Source: Pantoea sp. 1.19
GTDB taxonomy: Bacteria; Pseudomonadota; Gammaproteobacteria; Enterobacterales; Enterobacteriaceae
Direction: 5' to 3'
Assembly: GCF_001922585.1 (NCBI RefSeq)
Contig: NZ_MRBS01000002.1
Coordinates: 248,001 to 312,000, forward strand
DNA length: 64,000 nt
The stretch's first letter is position 1; each line of letters opens with the position of its first letter. The notes under the pieces were generated by a model that saw only the letters and a program-made list of their open reading frames with translations, ran no database searches and was not told the origin of the DNA. Positions 49,822 through 61,647 of the stretch are shown here, one piece after another. The position numbers and the translations under genes are program-made.

Positions 49822-51825
49822 GTGAAATACTCCGCCGTTGAGCACGCCAATTTACGCTGGAACGAACAGGGTACACCTGTTTCCCGAGTCTTTGATGACG
49901 TCTACTTCTCGAACCAGGATGGCCTTGAAGAAACCCGCTATGTATTTCTCGGCGGCAACGGCATTCCGGCGCGTTTTGCCGATCACGACCGCGATCGGTT
50001 TGTGGTGGCGGAGACCGGTTTTGGTACCGGCCTGAACTTCCTCACGCTGTGGCAGGCGTTCGACGCTTTCCGCCTGCAGCAGCCGGGCGCCGCGCTGCGT
50101 CGCCTGCACGTCATCAGCGTGGAGAAATTTCCCCTGCGCCGCGACGATCTGGCCGCCGCGCACCGCCGCTGGCCGACGCTGGCGCGGTATGCAGACGCGC
50201 TGCAGCAGCAGTGGCCGGCGGCGCTGCCCGGCGCTCACCGCCTGCAGTTTGCCGACGGCACGATCGTGCTCGATTTGTGGTTTGGCGATGTTAACGCACT
50301 GATTGAACAGTTTGATGACAGCCTTCAGCGCCAGGTCGATGCCTGGTTTCTTGACGGCTTCGCGCCGGCGAAGAACCCGGAGATGTGGCACGATGCGCTG
50401 TTTCAGCAGATGGCGCGGATGGCGCGCCCGGGAGGGACGCTGGCTACCTTTACCGCCGCCGGCTTTGTCCGCCGCGGCCTGCAGGCGGCCGGTTTTACGA
50501 TGCAGAAGCGTCAGGGCTTCGGCCGCAAGCGCGATATGCTGACCGGCGTGATGCACGCCCCGCCACCGCTGTCCGACCGCCAGCCGTGGTTCGTGCGGCC
50601 CGCCGCGCAGGACGACGACATCGCGCTGATCGGCGGCGGAATTGCCAGTGCCACCCTGGCGCTGGCGCTGCTGCAGCGCGGCCAGCGCGTCACCCTGTAC
50701 TGCGCCGATGCGCGTGCGGCGCAGGGCGCCTCCGGCAACCGCCAGGCAGCAGTCTATCCGCTACTCAGTCAGCACGATCCGGCGCTGGCGGCGTTCTTTC
50801 CCCACGCCTTTACCTTCGCCCGCCGCTTCTATGACGCCTTGCCGCTGCGCGTGGCGCATGCGTGGTGCGGTGTCACCCAGCTGGCGTGGGACGAGAAAAG
50901 CGGCGAGAAAATTGCGCGGATGCTGGATATGGCGCTGCCGGACGCGCTGGCGGTCGCGCGGGATGCGGCGGCGGTGGCCAGCGGCTGCGGTCTCGACACC
51001 GGCTGCGGGGGTATCCACTATCCGCTCGGCGGCTGGATTGCTCCGGACGAGCTGGTGCCGCAGCTGCTGGCGCTGGCCGGGCAGCGCGGCGCGCGGCTGC
51101 ACTGGCAGCACCGGCTAACCGCCCTGACCCGCGAGGACAATGAAGGCTGGACACTTCACTTTAGTCACGGCGCGTCCTCCCGTCACCGTCAGGTGGTACT
51201 GGCCTGCGGCGAGGCGATCGGCACGTTTGCGCAGAGTGCTGCCCTGCCGGTCTATCCGGTGGCCGGCCAGGTGAGCCACGTCCCATCGCAGGGTGCCCTG
51301 AGCGCCCTGAAGGAAGTGCTGTGCTACGAGGGCTATCTGACGCCGGTCAGCCCGACCCACGGTACACACTGCCTGGGCGCCAGCTATCGCCGCGGCCAGA
51401 CAGACAGGGAGTACCGCGACGGCGATCAGCAGCACAATCGTCAGCGTTTAATCGACTGCCTGCCGCAGGCCGACTGGGCGCAGGAGGTGGACGTTAGCGG
51501 CGGCGATGCGCGGGTAGCGGTGCGCTGCGCCTCACGCGATCATTTACCGCTGGTCGGGGCGCTGCCCGATTATGATGCAACACGGCGTATCTATGCCGAT
51601 CTGCATCGTCGCCCGCAGGAGGCGGAGGCGGCGCCATCGTGGCCGGGGCTGTTTGTGCTGGGTGCGTTGGGATCGCGCGGATTGTGCACCGCGCCGCTGT
51701 GCGCCGAAGTACTGGCCGCCCAACTGTGCGGCGAACCGCAGCCGCTGGACCGCGATACGCTGGCGGCGCTCAATCCAAATCGCTACTGGGTGCGTAAGCT
51801 GTTGAAAGGACGGCCGATCGGCTAA
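49822..51825 (+). CDS. mnmC: Bifunctional tRNA-modifying enzyme MnmC
   Basis: A 667-residue two-domain enzyme (E. coli 668) finishing 5-methylaminomethyl-2-thiouridine at tRNA position 34. Residues 1 to about 245 are the SAM-dependent methyltransferase domain MnmC2 ([25 protein letters not shown]). About 265-667 is the FAD-dependent oxidase MnmC1 ([18 protein letters not shown]). The start is the GTG at 49822 (reads [13 protein letters not shown] next), which fits homologues; the open frame extends 20 codons upstream with an unrelated sequence. Confidence 0.96.
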   Translation: MKYSAVEHANLRWNEQGTPVSRVFDDVYFSNQDGLEETRYVFLGGNGIPARFADHDRDRFVVAETGFGTGLNFLTLWQAFDAFRLQQPGAALRRLHVISVEKFPLRRDDLAAAHRRWPTLARYADALQQQWPAALPGAHRLQFADGTIVLDLWFGDVNALIEQFDDSLQRQVDAWFLDGFAPAKNPEMWHDALFQQMARMARPGGTLATFTAAGFVRRGLQAAGFTMQKRQGFGRKRDMLTGVMHAPPPLSDRQPWFVRPAAQDDDIALIGGGIASATLALALLQRGQRVTLYCADARAAQGASGNRQAAVYPLLSQHDPALAAFFPHAFTFARRFYDALPLRVAHAWCGVTQLAWDEKSGEKIARMLDMALPDALAVARDAAAVASGCGLDTGCGGIHYPLGGWIAPDELVPQLLALAGQRGARLHWQHRLTALTREDNEGWTLHFSHGASSRHRQVVLACGEAIGTFAQSAALPVYPVAGQVSHVPSQGALSALKEVLCYEGYLTPVSPTHGTHCLGASYRRGQTDREYRDGDQQHNRQRLIDCLPQADWAQEVDVSGGDARVAVRCASRDHLPLVGALPDYDATRRIYADLHRRPQEAEAAPSWPGLFVLGALGSRGLCTAPLCAEVLAAQLCGEPQPLDRDTLAALNPNRYWVRKLLKGRPIG

Positions 51826-51858
51826 ACCGGCCGGGGGGGCGATCGGCGCGCCGGAGCC

Positions 51859-51877
51859 GCGGCGCGGAACGCGCCGC
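51859..51877. other. mnmC-yfcL convergent hairpin
   Basis: GCGGCGCG-GAA-CGCGCCGC forms an 8-bp stem in the 64 bp between the two stop codons. No T-tract flanks it. It may end or protect either transcript. Confidence 0.45.
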
Positions 51878-51889
51878 CGACGTCCTCCG

Positions 51890-52171
51890 TCAGCCTGGCT
51901 GACGCGCCTGCTGCCAGAGATTATCCCACATGCCAATCACCAGAGCCTGATCGCGGGGCGACAGTTCGCCGCCGCGAATGGCCTCTTCAAGGCTGCTGAG
52001 CACCTTGGCCTGCAGCGCCGCCGGGGCGTGCTGGTCGGTCTGCTCCAGTTCCGCCACCGCCAGCGTCAGGTGGCCGCGCAGATAGCCGCTGGCGAACAGC
52101 TCGTCATCGCTGGCGTGCTCCACCATGTCATCGATCAGTGCCAGGATTCGCGCTTCAAACTCAGCAATCAT
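51890..52171 (-). CDS. yfcL: Uncharacterised protein YfcL
   Basis: A 93-residue acidic cytoplasmic protein (E. coli 92), helical in appearance, with no known function. [35 protein letters not shown] matches YfcL strongly. The ATG at 52171 has AGGAAAGG upstream. It lies 35 bp downstream of epmC, so the two are probably cotranscribed. Confidence 0.93.
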   Translation of the reverse strand: MIAEFEARILALIDDMVEHASDDELFASGYLRGHLTLAVAELEQTDQHAPAALQAKVLSSLEEAIRGGELSPRDQALVIGMWDNLWQQARQPG

Positions 52172-52206
52172 CAACCTTTCCTCATAATATGTCGGCCCCA
52201 CGTCGC

Positions 52207-52755
52207 TCAGCACAGCGCTTCCGGCCACGGAAACTGTGCCGCGGTCAGCGGCGGCGTGTGATAATAGTCGCGCAGCGCGGCTATAAACCGCGCCGGCCGC
52301 GCCGGTATTCCGTCTTCAAGCCAGCGCATCACCTGGGCGTGCACCTTACGCTGAAACGCCACGCGATCGGGTTCACAGTCGCCGTCGAGATTGTCACAGC
52401 TGACGTTAAACGGGAAGCCCGCGGCAGCGCAGAACAGCCACTCCAGCGCCTGCGGTTTGATCTCGACGTGCTCAAACCGGCCCTGAGTTTCGGCATCGCG
52501 GCCGTCCGGGCAGTACCAGTAGCCAAAATCGACCTGCTGACGACGCGCTTCCCCGGCGATACACCAGTGGGCTATCTCATGCAGCGCGCTGGCGTAAAAA
52601 CCGTGGGCAAATACGATGCGGTGCCACGGCGAAGATGCGTCAGCGGGAAGATAGATGGGTTCATCATCGCCCTTGATCAGGCGGGTCTGATAATCAGTAA
52701 GAAAGCAGCGGTCAAACAGATCAATCAGCTGCTGGTAGTGGTGGCTGGCGGTCAT
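52207..52755 (-). CDS. epmC: Elongation factor P hydroxylase EpmC
   Basis: A 182-residue protein (E. coli YfcM 182) that hydroxylates the beta-lysylated residue of EF-P, the last step after EpmB and EpmA. The iron-binding motif is H59-E-I-A-H63 ([10 protein letters not shown]). [13 protein letters not shown] is conserved. It lies between yfcA and yfcL on the same strand. Confidence 0.95.
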   Translation of the reverse strand: MTASHHYQQLIDLFDRCFLTDYQTRLIKGDDEPIYLPADASSPWHRIVFAHGFYASALHEIAHWCIAGEARRQQVDFGYWYCPDGRDAETQGRFEHVEIKPQALEWLFCAAAGFPFNVSCDNLDGDCEPDRVAFQRKVHAQVMRWLEDGIPARPARFIAALRDYYHTPPLTAAQFPWPEALC

Positions 52756-52833
52756 GGCTACTCATCTGTCAACAAAAACGCGCCATTGTGACATTTCGCG
52801 CCCGCCGTGACGAGCGCAATCTGCCGCTGGCGC

Positions 52834-53637
52834 TCAGGCCAGCAGGCCGCTGAGCCAGCTGATGACGTCGCGGCCGTGGCTATCCCACAGCAGTTTGGCA
52901 CTCATCACCGCCGAGACGATAACGATCATCGGTCGGATCAGCGTCTGTCCTTTACTCAGCACCATGCGCGCCCCGAGGCGCGCACCGAGGATCTGCCCGG
53001 CCAGCATCACCAGCCCGGTCCCCCATACCACCTTGCCGCCGAGCATGAATAACAGCAGCCCGCCGACGTTGGAGGTAAAGTTCAGCACCTTGGCGTGGGC
53101 GGTGGACTTCGCCAGGTTGTAGCCCGCCAGGGTCACAAACGCCAGGGCGTAAAACGATCCGGCACCCGGGCCAAAAAAACCGTCGTAAAAACCGACGCAG
53201 CCGCCGGCCACCAGCGCAAACGGCAGGCCGTGCAGCCGGCGCTGGCGATCGTCTTCGCCAATGCGCGGCATCAGCAGAAAGTAGAGGCCAATAGCGATAA
53301 CCAGTAGCGGCAGCAGCTGACGCAGCAGCTCTGCCTGCACATACTGCACCAGCAGCGCACCGGTCACCGCGCCGATAAAGGTCATCGCAATGTTGCCCTT
53401 TTGCTCGCGCAGATCCACCGCCTTACGCCGAATAAAATAGAGGCTCGCCGAGAACGATCCGCCCACTGCCTGCAGCTTATTGGTGGCCAGCGCCTGCGCG
53501 GGCGACATGCCGACGGCCAGCAGCGCCGGCACGGTCAGCAGGCCGCCGCCGCCGGCAATCGAATCAATAAACCCCGCCAGCATGGCCACCAGAAACAATC
53601 CCCCCAACAGCGCCGGGGCTACCACAAACCACTCCAT
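52834..53637 (-). CDS. yfcA: TauE/SafE-family membrane protein YfcA
   Basis: A 267-residue inner-membrane protein (E. coli 269) with about eight predicted helices in two repeats. Family signatures are GFIDSIAGGGGLLTVPALLAVGMSPAQALATNKLQ and GFYDGFFGPGAGSFYALAF. Relatives transport sulfite, sulfoacetate or other organosulfur anions; the substrate here is unknown. It is transcribed after mepA with 84 bp between. Confidence 0.94.
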   Translation of the reverse strand: MEWFVVAPALLGGLFLVAMLAGFIDSIAGGGGLLTVPALLAVGMSPAQALATNKLQAVGGSFSASLYFIRRKAVDLREQKGNIAMTFIGAVTGALLVQYVQAELLRQLLPLLVIAIGLYFLLMPRIGEDDRQRRLHGLPFALVAGGCVGFYDGFFGPGAGSFYALAFVTLAGYNLAKSTAHAKVLNFTSNVGGLLLFMLGGKVVWGTGLVMLAGQILGARLGARMVLSKGQTLIRPMIVIVSAVMSAKLLWDSHGRDVISWLSGLLA

Positions 53638-53721
53638 CGTTATCCTTATCGCCCACTCAGGCAGGCGTGTTCGAACGGATCAGCAGCGACCCCCAACTCA
53701 CCGCCGCGCGGCGGCTATGCG

Positions 53722-54549
53722 TTATGGCAGGCGGTGCGTATCCAGCAGCGCCTGGCAGCCTGCCGGCAGCGGCGGAGGCTCGCGCCTGACCGGCGGCTGA
53801 CTGCCGGGCGGGGGCGGCTGGAACCAGCTTTGCAGTTCCGTACCGCAGCCATCACCGGCCGGCGGCGGCGCCTGTTCAATGCACTGCGGGCTGTCCGCTG
53901 GACAGCGCAGGCGCACGTGCATGTGCGCGCGATGCTGGAACCACGGCCGCACTTTGCGCAACCAGTCGCGATCGCGGCCCGCCTCCAGGCAGAGCTGCTG
54001 CTTGATTGCCGGATTGACGAAAATACGCGTGACGTCGCGATCCTGCGCCGCCAGTTTAATCAGACTGGCTACCTCCGGCTGCCAGTGCTGGCGGCGAATA
54101 CCTTTTCCGTCGGCGCTGACCAGATCCAGCGGCTGCGGCTTCAGCAGCTGCCGGGCGCTCCAGCGGGTTTTAGGCAGCTGCAGCCAGATATCCACGTCCA
54201 GTCCGCTCTGGTGGCTGGCGTGACCGCCGTTAAAGCGCCCGCCGGCCGGCATGCCCATATCGCCGATCAGCACTTGTCCCAGCTGCCGCTGGTGCGCCTC
54301 CCCGGCCAGCCGCTGGATAAAACGTACCAGATCCGGATGGCCGAAGTAGCGGCGCTGATCCTGGCGCATCACCTGATAATTTGCGGCGTTCAGCGGCAGC
54401 GCTTCGGCACCGACGATACAGCCATTGGAGAAGCCTCCGATGCTATCCGGCGCGCCGGGTACGGGATGGGTAATGCGCTGCCACGGCGTCGCGGCGCTGG
54501 CCGCGGAGCTGAACAGCAGTGCGCACAGCGCAAGGCGGAGGACGCTCAT
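53722..54549 (-). CDS. mepA: Penicillin-insensitive murein endopeptidase
   Basis: A 275-residue periplasmic LAS-family zinc endopeptidase (E. coli 274) that cuts the D-Ala-mDAP cross-link of peptidoglycan. It has a signal peptide of about 20 residues ([12 protein letters not shown]). Zinc ligands are in [15 protein letters not shown] and the C-terminal HMHVRLRCP. It starts 4 bp after aroC, so the two are cotranscribed. Confidence 0.97.
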   Translation of the reverse strand: MSVLRLALCALLFSSAASAATPWQRITHPVPGAPDSIGGFSNGCIVGAEALPLNAANYQVMRQDQRRYFGHPDLVRFIQRLAGEAHQRQLGQVLIGDMGMPAGGRFNGGHASHQSGLDVDIWLQLPKTRWSARQLLKPQPLDLVSADGKGIRRQHWQPEVASLIKLAAQDRDVTRIFVNPAIKQQLCLEAGRDRDWLRKVRPWFQHRAHMHVRLRCPADSPQCIEQAPPPAGDGCGTELQSWFQPPPPGSQPPVRREPPPLPAGCQALLDTHRLP

Positions 54550-54553
54550 GGCC

Positions 54554-55639
54554 TTACCACCGCGGTGCGTTGCTGCGGACGTCGCCGCACTGACCGCGAT
54601 GGCGCAGCAGGTGGTCCATCAGCACAATCGCCACCATCGCCTCGGCGATGGGCACCGCGCGGATGCCAACGCAGGGATCGTGACGGCCTTTGGTGATCAT
54701 CTCCACCTCCTCCCCGTCGCGGGTAACGGTTTTGCCCGGAACGGTAATGCTGGAAGTAGGCTTCAGGGCAATGCTGGCAAGAATCGGCTGGCCGCTACTG
54801 ATGCCGCCCAGAATGCCGCCGGCATGGTTGCTTTGAAAGCCGTCGGCGCGAATCTCATCACGGTTTTCACTGCCGCGCTTGTTGACAACCGCAAACCCGT
54901 CGCCGATCTCTACCCCCTTCACCGCGTTGATGCTCATCAGCGCGTGCGCCAGATCGGCATCCAACCGATCAAATACCGGCTCACCCAGTCCGGCGGGCAC
55001 GTTGTCCGCCACCACACACACTTTGGCACCAATGGAGTCGCCCGCCTTTTTCAGATCGCGCAGCAGCGTATCGAGCGCCTCCAGCTGGTCAGCATCCGGG
55101 GAGAAGAACGGATTCTGCTCCACCTGCGCCCAGTCCTTCAGCTCGCAGGTTACGTCGCCCATCTGTGCCAGATAGCCACGTACCTGTACGCCAAAGGTCA
55201 TGTGCAGGTATTTTTTGGCTATCGCGCCCGCCGCCACGCGCATCGCCGTCTCGCGCGCCGACGAACGGCCGCCGCCGCGGTAGTCACGTACGCCATATTT
55301 TTGCTCATAGGTGTAATCAGCGTGACCCGGACGAAACAGATCCTTGATCGCGCCATAATCCTGCGAGCGCTGATCGGTGTTTTCGATCAGCAGGCCGATG
55401 CTGGTGCCGGTGGTCACGCCCTCGAAAACGCCAGAGAGGATCTTCACCTGGTCTGGCTCGCGGCGCTGGGTGGTATAGCGGGAGGTGCCTGGACGACGGC
55501 GATCCAAATCCTGCTGCAGATCGGCTTCGCTCAGAGGGATCCCCGGCGGTACGCCGTCCACGATGCAGCCCAGCGCCACGCCGTGCGACTCGCCAAAAGT
55601 GGTGACGCGGAACAGTTGTCCAAGGGTGTTTGCGGCCAT
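54554..55639 (-). CDS. aroC: Chorismate synthase
   Basis: A 361-residue FMN-dependent enzyme (E. coli 361) converting EPSP to chorismate. The three signatures [41 protein letters not shown] and [18 protein letters not shown] are intact. The ATG at 55639 has AAGGAG at good spacing; a GTG directly before it would be too close to that site. It is 31 bp downstream of prmB. Confidence 0.98.
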   Translation of the reverse strand: MAANTLGQLFRVTTFGESHGVALGCIVDGVPPGIPLSEADLQQDLDRRRPGTSRYTTQRREPDQVKILSGVFEGVTTGTSIGLLIENTDQRSQDYGAIKDLFRPGHADYTYEQKYGVRDYRGGGRSSARETAMRVAAGAIAKKYLHMTFGVQVRGYLAQMGDVTCELKDWAQVEQNPFFSPDADQLEALDTLLRDLKKAGDSIGAKVCVVADNVPAGLGEPVFDRLDADLAHALMSINAVKGVEIGDGFAVVNKRGSENRDEIRADGFQSNHAGGILGGISSGQPILASIALKPTSSITVPGKTVTRDGEEVEMITKGRHDPCVGIRAVPIAEAMVAIVLMDHLLRHRGQCGDVRSNAPRW

Positions 55640-55670
55640 CACGGCTCCTTATTCTGTTTGTCTGGCGGAC

Positions 55671-56603
55671 TCAGTCCCGGTAGATCTTAAAGTGATGCTG
55701 TGCATCGACGATTTGCTGGCGAGTCAGCATAAAAACGCCGTCGCCGCCGTTGGAGAATTCCAGCCAGGTGAACGGTACGTCAGGATACTGATCGATCATA
55801 TGCACCATGCTGTTGCCCACTTCGCACACCAGCACGCCGTCCTCGCTGAGGTAGTCCGGCGCGCAGGCCAGAATGCGGCGAACCAGCTTCAGTCCGTCGC
55901 TGCCTGCGGCGAGGCCCAGCTCCGGCTCATGGCGGTACTCGCCAGGCAGGTCGCTCATGTCTTCAGCATCGACGTACGGAGGGTTGGTGACAATCAGATC
56001 ATACGGCAGCTTGCTCAGGCCACGGAAAAGATCGGCACGCATTGGCGTGACCTGATGACTGAGGCCGTGCGCCTCAATATTTTGCTCGGCAACCGCCAGC
56101 GCGGCTTCAGAAATATCCACCGCATCGACTTCTGCTTCCGGGAAGGCGTGGGCGCAGGCGATGGCAATACAGCCGCTGCCGGTGCACATATCCAGAATAC
56201 GCTGCGGCGCGTGCGGCACCAGGCCGACAAAACGATCGTTAATCAGCTCGGCCACCGGCGAACGGGGCACCAGCACGCGCTCATCGACGAAAAACTCGTG
56301 ACCGCAGAACCAGGCTTTGTTGGTGATGTAGGCAACGGGAAGGCGTTCGTTAACCCGGCGGATCACCCGCTCCACGATGCGATGACGCTCGCTGGAGGTC
56401 AGCCGCGCATTGTACATCTGCTCTGGAATATCCAGCGGCAGCCACAGGCTGGGCAGAACCAGCTGCAGGGCTTCATCCCACGGATTATCCGTGCCGTGAC
56501 CGTACCAGAGCTGCGCCGCGCTGAAGCGGCTGACCGTCCAGCGCAGCATATCCTGAATGGTATGCAGCTCATTGACTGCTTCGTCGACAAAAATCTTGTC
56601 CAA
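55671..56603 (-). CDS. prmB: Ribosomal protein L3 N5-glutamine methyltransferase
   Basis: A 310-residue SAM methyltransferase (E. coli 310) that methylates a glutamine of L3. The SAM-binding [15 protein letters not shown] and the catalytic NPPY ([14 protein letters not shown]) are present. The start is a TTG at 56603 with GGAGGG 4-5 bases upstream, and it gives exactly the E. coli length. The open frame continues another 84 codons upstream but through the promoter region shared with smrB, so that extension is not real. Confidence 0.95.
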   Translation of the reverse strand: MDKIFVDEAVNELHTIQDMLRWTVSRFSAAQLWYGHGTDNPWDEALQLVLPSLWLPLDIPEQMYNARLTSSERHRIVERVIRRVNERLPVAYITNKAWFCGHEFFVDERVLVPRSPVAELINDRFVGLVPHAPQRILDMCTGSGCIAIACAHAFPEAEVDAVDISEAALAVAEQNIEAHGLSHQVTPMRADLFRGLSKLPYDLIVTNPPYVDAEDMSDLPGEYRHEPELGLAAGSDGLKLVRRILACAPDYLSEDGVLVCEVGNSMVHMIDQYPDVPFTWLEFSNGGDGVFMLTRQQIVDAQHHFKIYRD

Positions 56604-56766
56604 GTGGCCCTCCACAGGCGCTATTCGCGTTTGGCGGTTAATATGCCACGAAGTCAGGCAGAATTCAGCAGCCAGGCCGCGCTGACGACAGGAAAATGCC
56701 CCGCTGACTGGAGTCAGTCGCGTAAGCAGGGGTAGAATGGCCGTCCACCGGCTGAGGAAACCCACG

Positions 56767-57315
56767 ATGAAGAAGAAGACGCCCCTGAGCGCCGAAGACC
56801 AGGCGCTGTTTCGCCAACTGATGACCGGCACCCGGCCGCTGGCGCAGGACACCATCGTTCACGCCCCGGTGCGTAAGCCGCTGCGTACGATGCCACAAAA
56901 GCGCCTGCTGGCTGAACAGGTCGATAACAGCCACTACTTTTCCGATGAGTTTCAGCCGCTGCTGGCCAGCGAGGGCGCGGTACGCTACGTGCGCGAAAAC
57001 GTCAGTCACTATGAATTAAAAAAGCTGCGCCGCGGCGATTATACTCCGGAAATTTTTCTCGATCTGCACGGGCTGACGCAGCAGCAGGCGAAGCAGGAGC
57101 TGGGGGCGCTGATCGCCGCCTGTCGACGCGAGCACATTTTCTGCGCCAGCGTGATGCACGGGCACGGCAAGCACGTTCTGAAGCAGCAAACGCCGCTGTG
57201 GCTGGCGCAGCATCCCCACGTGATGGCGTTCCATCAGGCGCCAAAGCTGTTCGGCGGCGATGCCGCGCTGCTGGTGCTGGTAGAAGTGGAAGAGTGGCAG
57301 CCGCCGGTGCTGTGA
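56767..57315 (+). CDS. smrB: Ribosome rescue endonuclease SmrB
   Basis: A 182-residue Smr-domain protein (E. coli 183). SmrB is recruited to collided ribosomes and cuts the mRNA. The catalytic LDLHGLT and [14 protein letters not shown] motifs are at the C-terminal half (about residues 98-182); the N-terminal [18 protein letters not shown] hook binds the ribosome. It is divergent from prmB and convergent with sixA. Confidence 0.96.
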   Translation: MKKKTPLSAEDQALFRQLMTGTRPLAQDTIVHAPVRKPLRTMPQKRLLAEQVDNSHYFSDEFQPLLASEGAVRYVRENVSHYELKKLRRGDYTPEIFLDLHGLTQQQAKQELGALIAACRREHIFCASVMHGHGKHVLKQQTPLWLAQHPHVMAFHQAPKLFGGDAALLVLVEVEEWQPPVL

Positions 57316-57319
57316 TCCC

Positions 57320-57337
57320 CCGCTCATCACTGAGCGG
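57320..57337. other. smrB-sixA convergent hairpin
   Basis: CCGCTCA-TCAC-TGAGCGG, a perfect 7-bp stem, starts 5 bp after the smrB stop. No T-tract follows. It is in the 54-bp gap before the sixA stop. Confidence 0.45.
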
Positions 57338-57369
57338 CGGAGGGCACCGGCGGTAAACGTCGTGGAAGA

Positions 57370-57852
57370 TCAGATGGCTTTGGCTAATTTGGCCGGACTG
57401 ACCTGCCAGAGCAGCGTGCCGAGGCCAGTGTCCAGATTAACATCGACGCAAGCGATGGCCGAAGTTGCGAACATCGGCGGATTCTCCTGTGGGCAAAGCT
57501 CTGACACCAGATAGCCGACCAGCGGCAAGTGCGAGATAACCAGCGCAGATTGCACGCCCTCTGCCGCCAGCGCCAGCAGATAATCCGCCACCCGTTCAGG
57601 ATTACCGCCCGGCGTCAGTTCCGGCAGTACCTCTTCGCCATCGGGCAGCGTCAGCTGGTCACGCATGCTGGCCAGCGTTTGCTGCGCGCGCAGGTAGGGG
57701 CTGACCAGCACGCGATCGATTGACACCGACTGTGAGGCCAGCCAGCGCGCCATCTGGCAGGATTCGTCGCCGCCGCAGTGGGTGAGAGGCCGGACCGAAT
57801 CACTGGCGGCGTCCAGAGCCGCATCGCCGTGACGCATAATAAAAACTTGCAT
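57370..57852 (-). CDS. sixA: Phosphohistidine phosphatase SixA
   Basis: A 160-residue histidine phosphatase (E. coli 161). The RHG motif is at R7-H8-G9 with H8 as nucleophile; the second histidine is in VISHLPLVGYL. In E. coli SixA dephosphorylates NPr of the nitrogen phosphotransferase system. It lies between smrB and fadJ and has its own upstream region of about 200 bp. Confidence 0.96.
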   Translation of the reverse strand: MQVFIMRHGDAALDAASDSVRPLTHCGGDESCQMARWLASQSVSIDRVLVSPYLRAQQTLASMRDQLTLPDGEEVLPELTPGGNPERVADYLLALAAEGVQSALVISHLPLVGYLVSELCPQENPPMFATSAIACVDVNLDTGLGTLLWQVSPAKLAKAI

Positions 57853-58049
57853 AGTGCACCACTATAGTTGAGTCACACGACCAGAAAACGGAGTTAACTG
57901 GCCTTTCATTCCGGGAATGAAACGACGTGTTTTACCCCAATGCCCTGAGTATAGTCAACCGATTGCGCATTAAATAACCATCAATGCAGAACTGTGCCAG
58001 CCGTCCCCTTTTGTCTGACGCCTTCGGACAGCCGGTGCTATCTGCCGGG

Positions 58050-60182
58050 TCAAGCGCCGTCGGGCGGATAAAAGGTTTCGCCGCTGTTTGCCATCTGCGC
58101 CAGCCGCGCGCAGGGGTGAAAGCGATCGCCGTAGCGCGAGGCCAGCGCCGTCATCCGCGCCACTACCTGCGCGGCACCGCGCCGATCGATATCGCGGAAT
58201 GGCCCCCCCAGGAACGGCGGATAACCGATGCCGAACACCGCGCCAACGTCGCCATCGCGCGCGCTGGCCACCACCCCTTCATCCAGGCAGCGCACCGCTT
58301 CGTTCAGCATCAGCAGCATGCAGCGCTCGGCGATCTCCGGCCCGCCCTGCTGGCTGTGCGGGGTGACCCGCAGCACCCGATACAGGCTGTCATCCACTTT
58401 GCGCCTCCCCCGGGTAGCGGGGCGGTCGTAACGATAGAAACCGCGGCCGTTTTTGCGCCCTTTACGTCCCTCTGCCAGCACCGCAGCAAACGCCTCCGGC
58501 ATGGCAAAGCGCGCCCCCCAGGCGTCGGTGAGGATCGGCAGAATCCTGGTGCCAACGTCAATCCCCACCTCATCCAGCAGCTGCGCCGGCCCGACCGGAA
58601 AACCGGCCTGCACCAGTGCGCGGTCGACATGGTCGATAGGCTCCCCCTCCAGGATGCAGCGCATCGCTTCATTAATGTAGGGGGCAAGAATACGGTTAAC
58701 GTAAAAACCGGCGCGGTCGGCGACCACAATGGGCGTTTTGCCCTGCTGTTTCGCCAGCGCAACGGCGGTGGCCAGCGTTTCCGCCGAGGTGCCGGCGTGC
58801 GGAATCACCTCTACCAGCGGCATTTTGTCTACCGGGCTGAAGTAGTGCAGGCCGATCACCTGCTGCGGACGCGCGGCCCCGGCAGCGATGTCGCCGATCG
58901 GTAGCGAAGAGGTATTCGAGGCAAAAATGGTGTGCGGCGCGCAGTGCGCTTCGACCTCGGCCACCATCTGCTGCTTCAGCGCCAGATCTTCAAAAACCGC
59001 CTCAATCACGATGTCACGCCGGGCAAAGCCTTGCCAGTCAGTGCCGCCGGTGATGCGCGCCATCTGCTGCTGACGCTGCGCCGGGGTCAGCCGGCGCTTT
59101 TTCAGCTGCGCGGTCAGCCGCGCCCAGCTGGCCTGCAGAGCGTGGTTAATCCCCTCACTGCGGATGTCTTTTAGCCGCACCGGCAGGCCAGCATTGATGG
59201 CGGTCACGGAGGCGATACCGCCGCCCATCAGACCGCCCCCCAGCACCCCCACCTGGTGAATCGCGCGCGGGGCCGCCGGCGCACCGGGATCTTTTTTCAG
59301 CGCGGTGGTGGCAAAGAACAGTCCACGCAGCGCGGCGGACTGCGGAGTCATCGCCAGCTCGCCGAACGCCTGAGCCTCCGCCTCATATCCGCTGCGGGCT
59401 CCCTGCTCGAGTCCGGTACGCACCGCCGCGATGATGTTGCGCGTCGCCGGGTAATTTCCGTGCGTTTTCGCCTCGCTCTGGCGGCTGGCCAGCCGGAACA
59501 GCAGCGCGCGCCCAAGCGGACCGCTCAGCAGCCGCTCGCGCAGCGGCAGGCGCCGGCGCGCCGGTGCGCCGGCCAGCACGCGCGCCACTGCCGTTTCCAG
59601 TAAAATCTCCCGCGCGACCACCTCATCCACCAGCCCGATCTTTTTAGCCTGGCGCGGCCGCAGCGAGCGCCCGGTCAGCATTAAATCCAGCGCGGTGGAG
59701 GCGCCAATTAGCCGCGGCAGGCGCTGGGTACCGCCCGAGCCGGGCAGCAGGCCCAGCTGTACTTCCGGTAGCCCCAGTCGGGTGCGATCGTCATCGCTGC
59801 AGACGCGCTGATGGCAGGCCAGCGCCAACTCAAGCCCGCCGCCCAGGCAGGCGCCGTGGATCGCCGCCACTACCGGTACCGGCAGCGCGGCGATCTCCGC
59901 CATCACCTTCTGCCCCTGCTGCGCCAGCTGCGTGGCCTCCGCCGCGCTGCGGCAGCCGGCGATCATCGTAATGTCGGCGCCGGCAATAAATGAATCCGGT
60001 TTGCCTGATATCAGGACGATGCCCGCCAGTCTCGGATTTTGCCGCGCCTGCTGCAGCACCTCACGGATTTGCGGCACAAACTCGGCCTTCAGGGTATTCA
60101 TTTTTTCGTCCGGCACGTCCAGGGTAATGACCGCGACCTGATCGTTGCGCTGCGTCAGACGGAATGCGCTTTGCTGTCTCAT
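58050..60182 (-). CDS. fadJ: Fatty-acid oxidation complex subunit alpha FadJ
   Basis: A 710-residue multifunctional enzyme (E. coli 714). Residues 1 to about 190 are the enoyl-CoA hydratase/isomerase domain ([41 protein letters not shown]). About 310-705 is the 3-hydroxyacyl-CoA dehydrogenase part ([28 protein letters not shown]). Its ATG overlaps the fadI stop by one base (TAATG). With FadI it forms the anaerobic beta-oxidation complex. Confidence 0.97.
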   Translation of the reverse strand: MRQQSAFRLTQRNDQVAVITLDVPDEKMNTLKAEFVPQIREVLQQARQNPRLAGIVLISGKPDSFIAGADITMIAGCRSAAEATQLAQQGQKVMAEIAALPVPVVAAIHGACLGGGLELALACHQRVCSDDDRTRLGLPEVQLGLLPGSGGTQRLPRLIGASTALDLMLTGRSLRPRQAKKIGLVDEVVAREILLETAVARVLAGAPARRRLPLRERLLSGPLGRALLFRLASRQSEAKTHGNYPATRNIIAAVRTGLEQGARSGYEAEAQAFGELAMTPQSAALRGLFFATTALKKDPGAPAAPRAIHQVGVLGGGLMGGGIASVTAINAGLPVRLKDIRSEGINHALQASWARLTAQLKKRRLTPAQRQQQMARITGGTDWQGFARRDIVIEAVFEDLALKQQMVAEVEAHCAPHTIFASNTSSLPIGDIAAGAARPQQVIGLHYFSPVDKMPLVEVIPHAGTSAETLATAVALAKQQGKTPIVVADRAGFYVNRILAPYINEAMRCILEGEPIDHVDRALVQAGFPVGPAQLLDEVGIDVGTRILPILTDAWGARFAMPEAFAAVLAEGRKGRKNGRGFYRYDRPATRGRRKVDDSLYRVLRVTPHSQQGGPEIAERCMLLMLNEAVRCLDEGVVASARDGDVGAVFGIGYPPFLGGPFRDIDRRGAAQVVARMTALASRYGDRFHPCARLAQMANSGETFYPPDGA

Positions 60183-61492
60183 TATTCGACCTCCACTACC
60201 ATTGCCGCCCCGAGTCCACCCGCCGCGCAGGCGGTGACCAGCCCCAGTCCACCGCCGCGCCGGCGCAGTTCGTTCAGCGTCTGCGTCACCATGCGCGCGC
60301 CGGTGGCGGCAAAGGGATGACCGTAGGCGATCGATCCGCCCAGCACGTTAAATTTTTCTTCATTGACTTCACCCAGCGCGTGCGGCCGCTTCATCACCTC
60401 GCGGGCGTAGCGTTCATCGGCAAACAGCTTCAGATTAGCCAGAGTCTGCGCGGCAAAGGCTTCATGCATATCAATCAGGGTAAGATCGTCCAGGGTCACT
60501 CCGGCGCGCGCCAGCGCAATCGGTGAGGCCCATGTGGGCCCCAGCAGCATATCGTGCCAGACATCGATAGCCGTGAAGGCGTAGCTGCGCAGATAGCCCA
60601 GCGGGGTAATACCCAGCTCGCGGGCGCGCGTTTCGGTCATCATCACCACCGCCGCCGCGCCGTCGGTCAGCGGCGTGCTGTTGGCCGCGGTGACGCTGCC
60701 GTGCTGGCGATCAAACGCCGGGCGCAGGCGGGCATAATCCTCTGGCTTGCTGTTCTCGCGCACGTTATTGTCGCGCTCAAACGGGATTTTCCACGGCGGT
60801 ACGCAGGCGGTCATCACCTCATCGCGCAGCTTGCCCTGCGCCCAGGCCTGCGCGGCCCGCTGGTGCGATCGGTGCGCCAGCGCATCCTGCTGCTCGCGGG
60901 TCACGCCGTGCGTTTTTGCCATCTGTTCGGCGGTGTCGCCCATGCGCAGGCCGGTGGAGTACTCGGCCACCGCCGGCGGCACCGGCAGCAGATCGCGGGG
61001 ACGCAACCGGCTGAGCAACCGGACCTTTTGCCCAAAGCTGCGCGCCTTGCTGAGATCCAACAGCGTGCGGGCCAGCGTTTTACTGACGCCAATGGGCAAC
61101 ACCGAGGAGGAGTCGGCGCCGCCGGCGATCCCGGCCTGCACCGTGCCGGCCATCAGTGCGTCGGCCACGTTGGCCATCGCCTGAAAACTGGTGGCGCAGG
61201 CGCGGCTAACGCTGTAGGCGTCAATGTGCACCCCCAACCCGCTGGCCAGCACGATCTCCCGGGCAATGTTCGGCGCGGCGGGCATCTGCACCACCTGACC
61301 GAACACCAGCTGTTCAATCACGTCGGCGGGCAGTTCGCTGCGCGCCATCAGCTCGCTGATCAGCAGGGTACCCAGCTCGACGGCGGCGAGGCCCTGAAAG
61401 GCGGTCGCCTGACGGGCAAAGGGAGTGCGAAGTCCGTGCGTGATCGCGATGCGATCGCCCTGACGCGTACGCAAAGGGGAGGCCTGGTTCAT
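60182..61492 (-). CDS. fadI: 3-ketoacyl-CoA thiolase FadI
   Basis: A 436-residue thiolase (E. coli 436). The acyl-enzyme cysteine is in [15 protein letters not shown], the conserved histidines in [11 protein letters not shown] and [11 protein letters not shown], and the second cysteine in [16 protein letters not shown]. It is the first gene of fadIJ and has a FadR-like site upstream. Confidence 0.97.
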   Translation of the reverse strand: MNQASPLRTRQGDRIAITHGLRTPFARQATAFQGLAAVELGTLLISELMARSELPADVIEQLVFGQVVQMPAAPNIAREIVLASGLGVHIDAYSVSRACATSFQAMANVADALMAGTVQAGIAGGADSSSVLPIGVSKTLARTLLDLSKARSFGQKVRLLSRLRPRDLLPVPPAVAEYSTGLRMGDTAEQMAKTHGVTREQQDALAHRSHQRAAQAWAQGKLRDEVMTACVPPWKIPFERDNNVRENSKPEDYARLRPAFDRQHGSVTAANSTPLTDGAAAVVMMTETRARELGITPLGYLRSYAFTAIDVWHDMLLGPTWASPIALARAGVTLDDLTLIDMHEAFAAQTLANLKLFADERYAREVMKRPHALGEVNEEKFNVLGGSIAYGHPFAATGARMVTQTLNELRRRGGGLGLVTACAAGGLGAAMVVEVE

Positions 61493-61543
61493 CGTAGGAT
61501 CCTGTTAACAGTCTGAAGTCGCTGGCATCACTGCCTGAAAAGT

Positions 61544-61560
61544 AAGAGGTCTGACCTGAT
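61544..61560 (-). promoter_or_regulatory. FadR-like operator upstream of fadI
   Basis: The core AGGTCTGACCT (61547-61557) is a perfect dyad around one base and reads AGGTCAGACCT on the fadI strand, identical to the core of the first fadL site. It is 55-65 bp before the fadI ATG. It fits the FadR pattern with GGTC-N-GAC. Confidence 0.72.
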
Positions 61561-61647
61561 CAGTGTTAAACAGAACGCCGCATTTCGCCAAGCCCGGAGG
61601 GGAAAAAATGCGAGTGGCAGCACGCTTTGTCGGGCGCTGCCGGCGTG

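Noticed and set aside
56604-56855. 84-codon N-terminal extension of prmB
   Set aside because: It runs through the promoter region and into the start of the divergent smrB gene; the TTG at 56603 has a good ribosome site and gives the family length.
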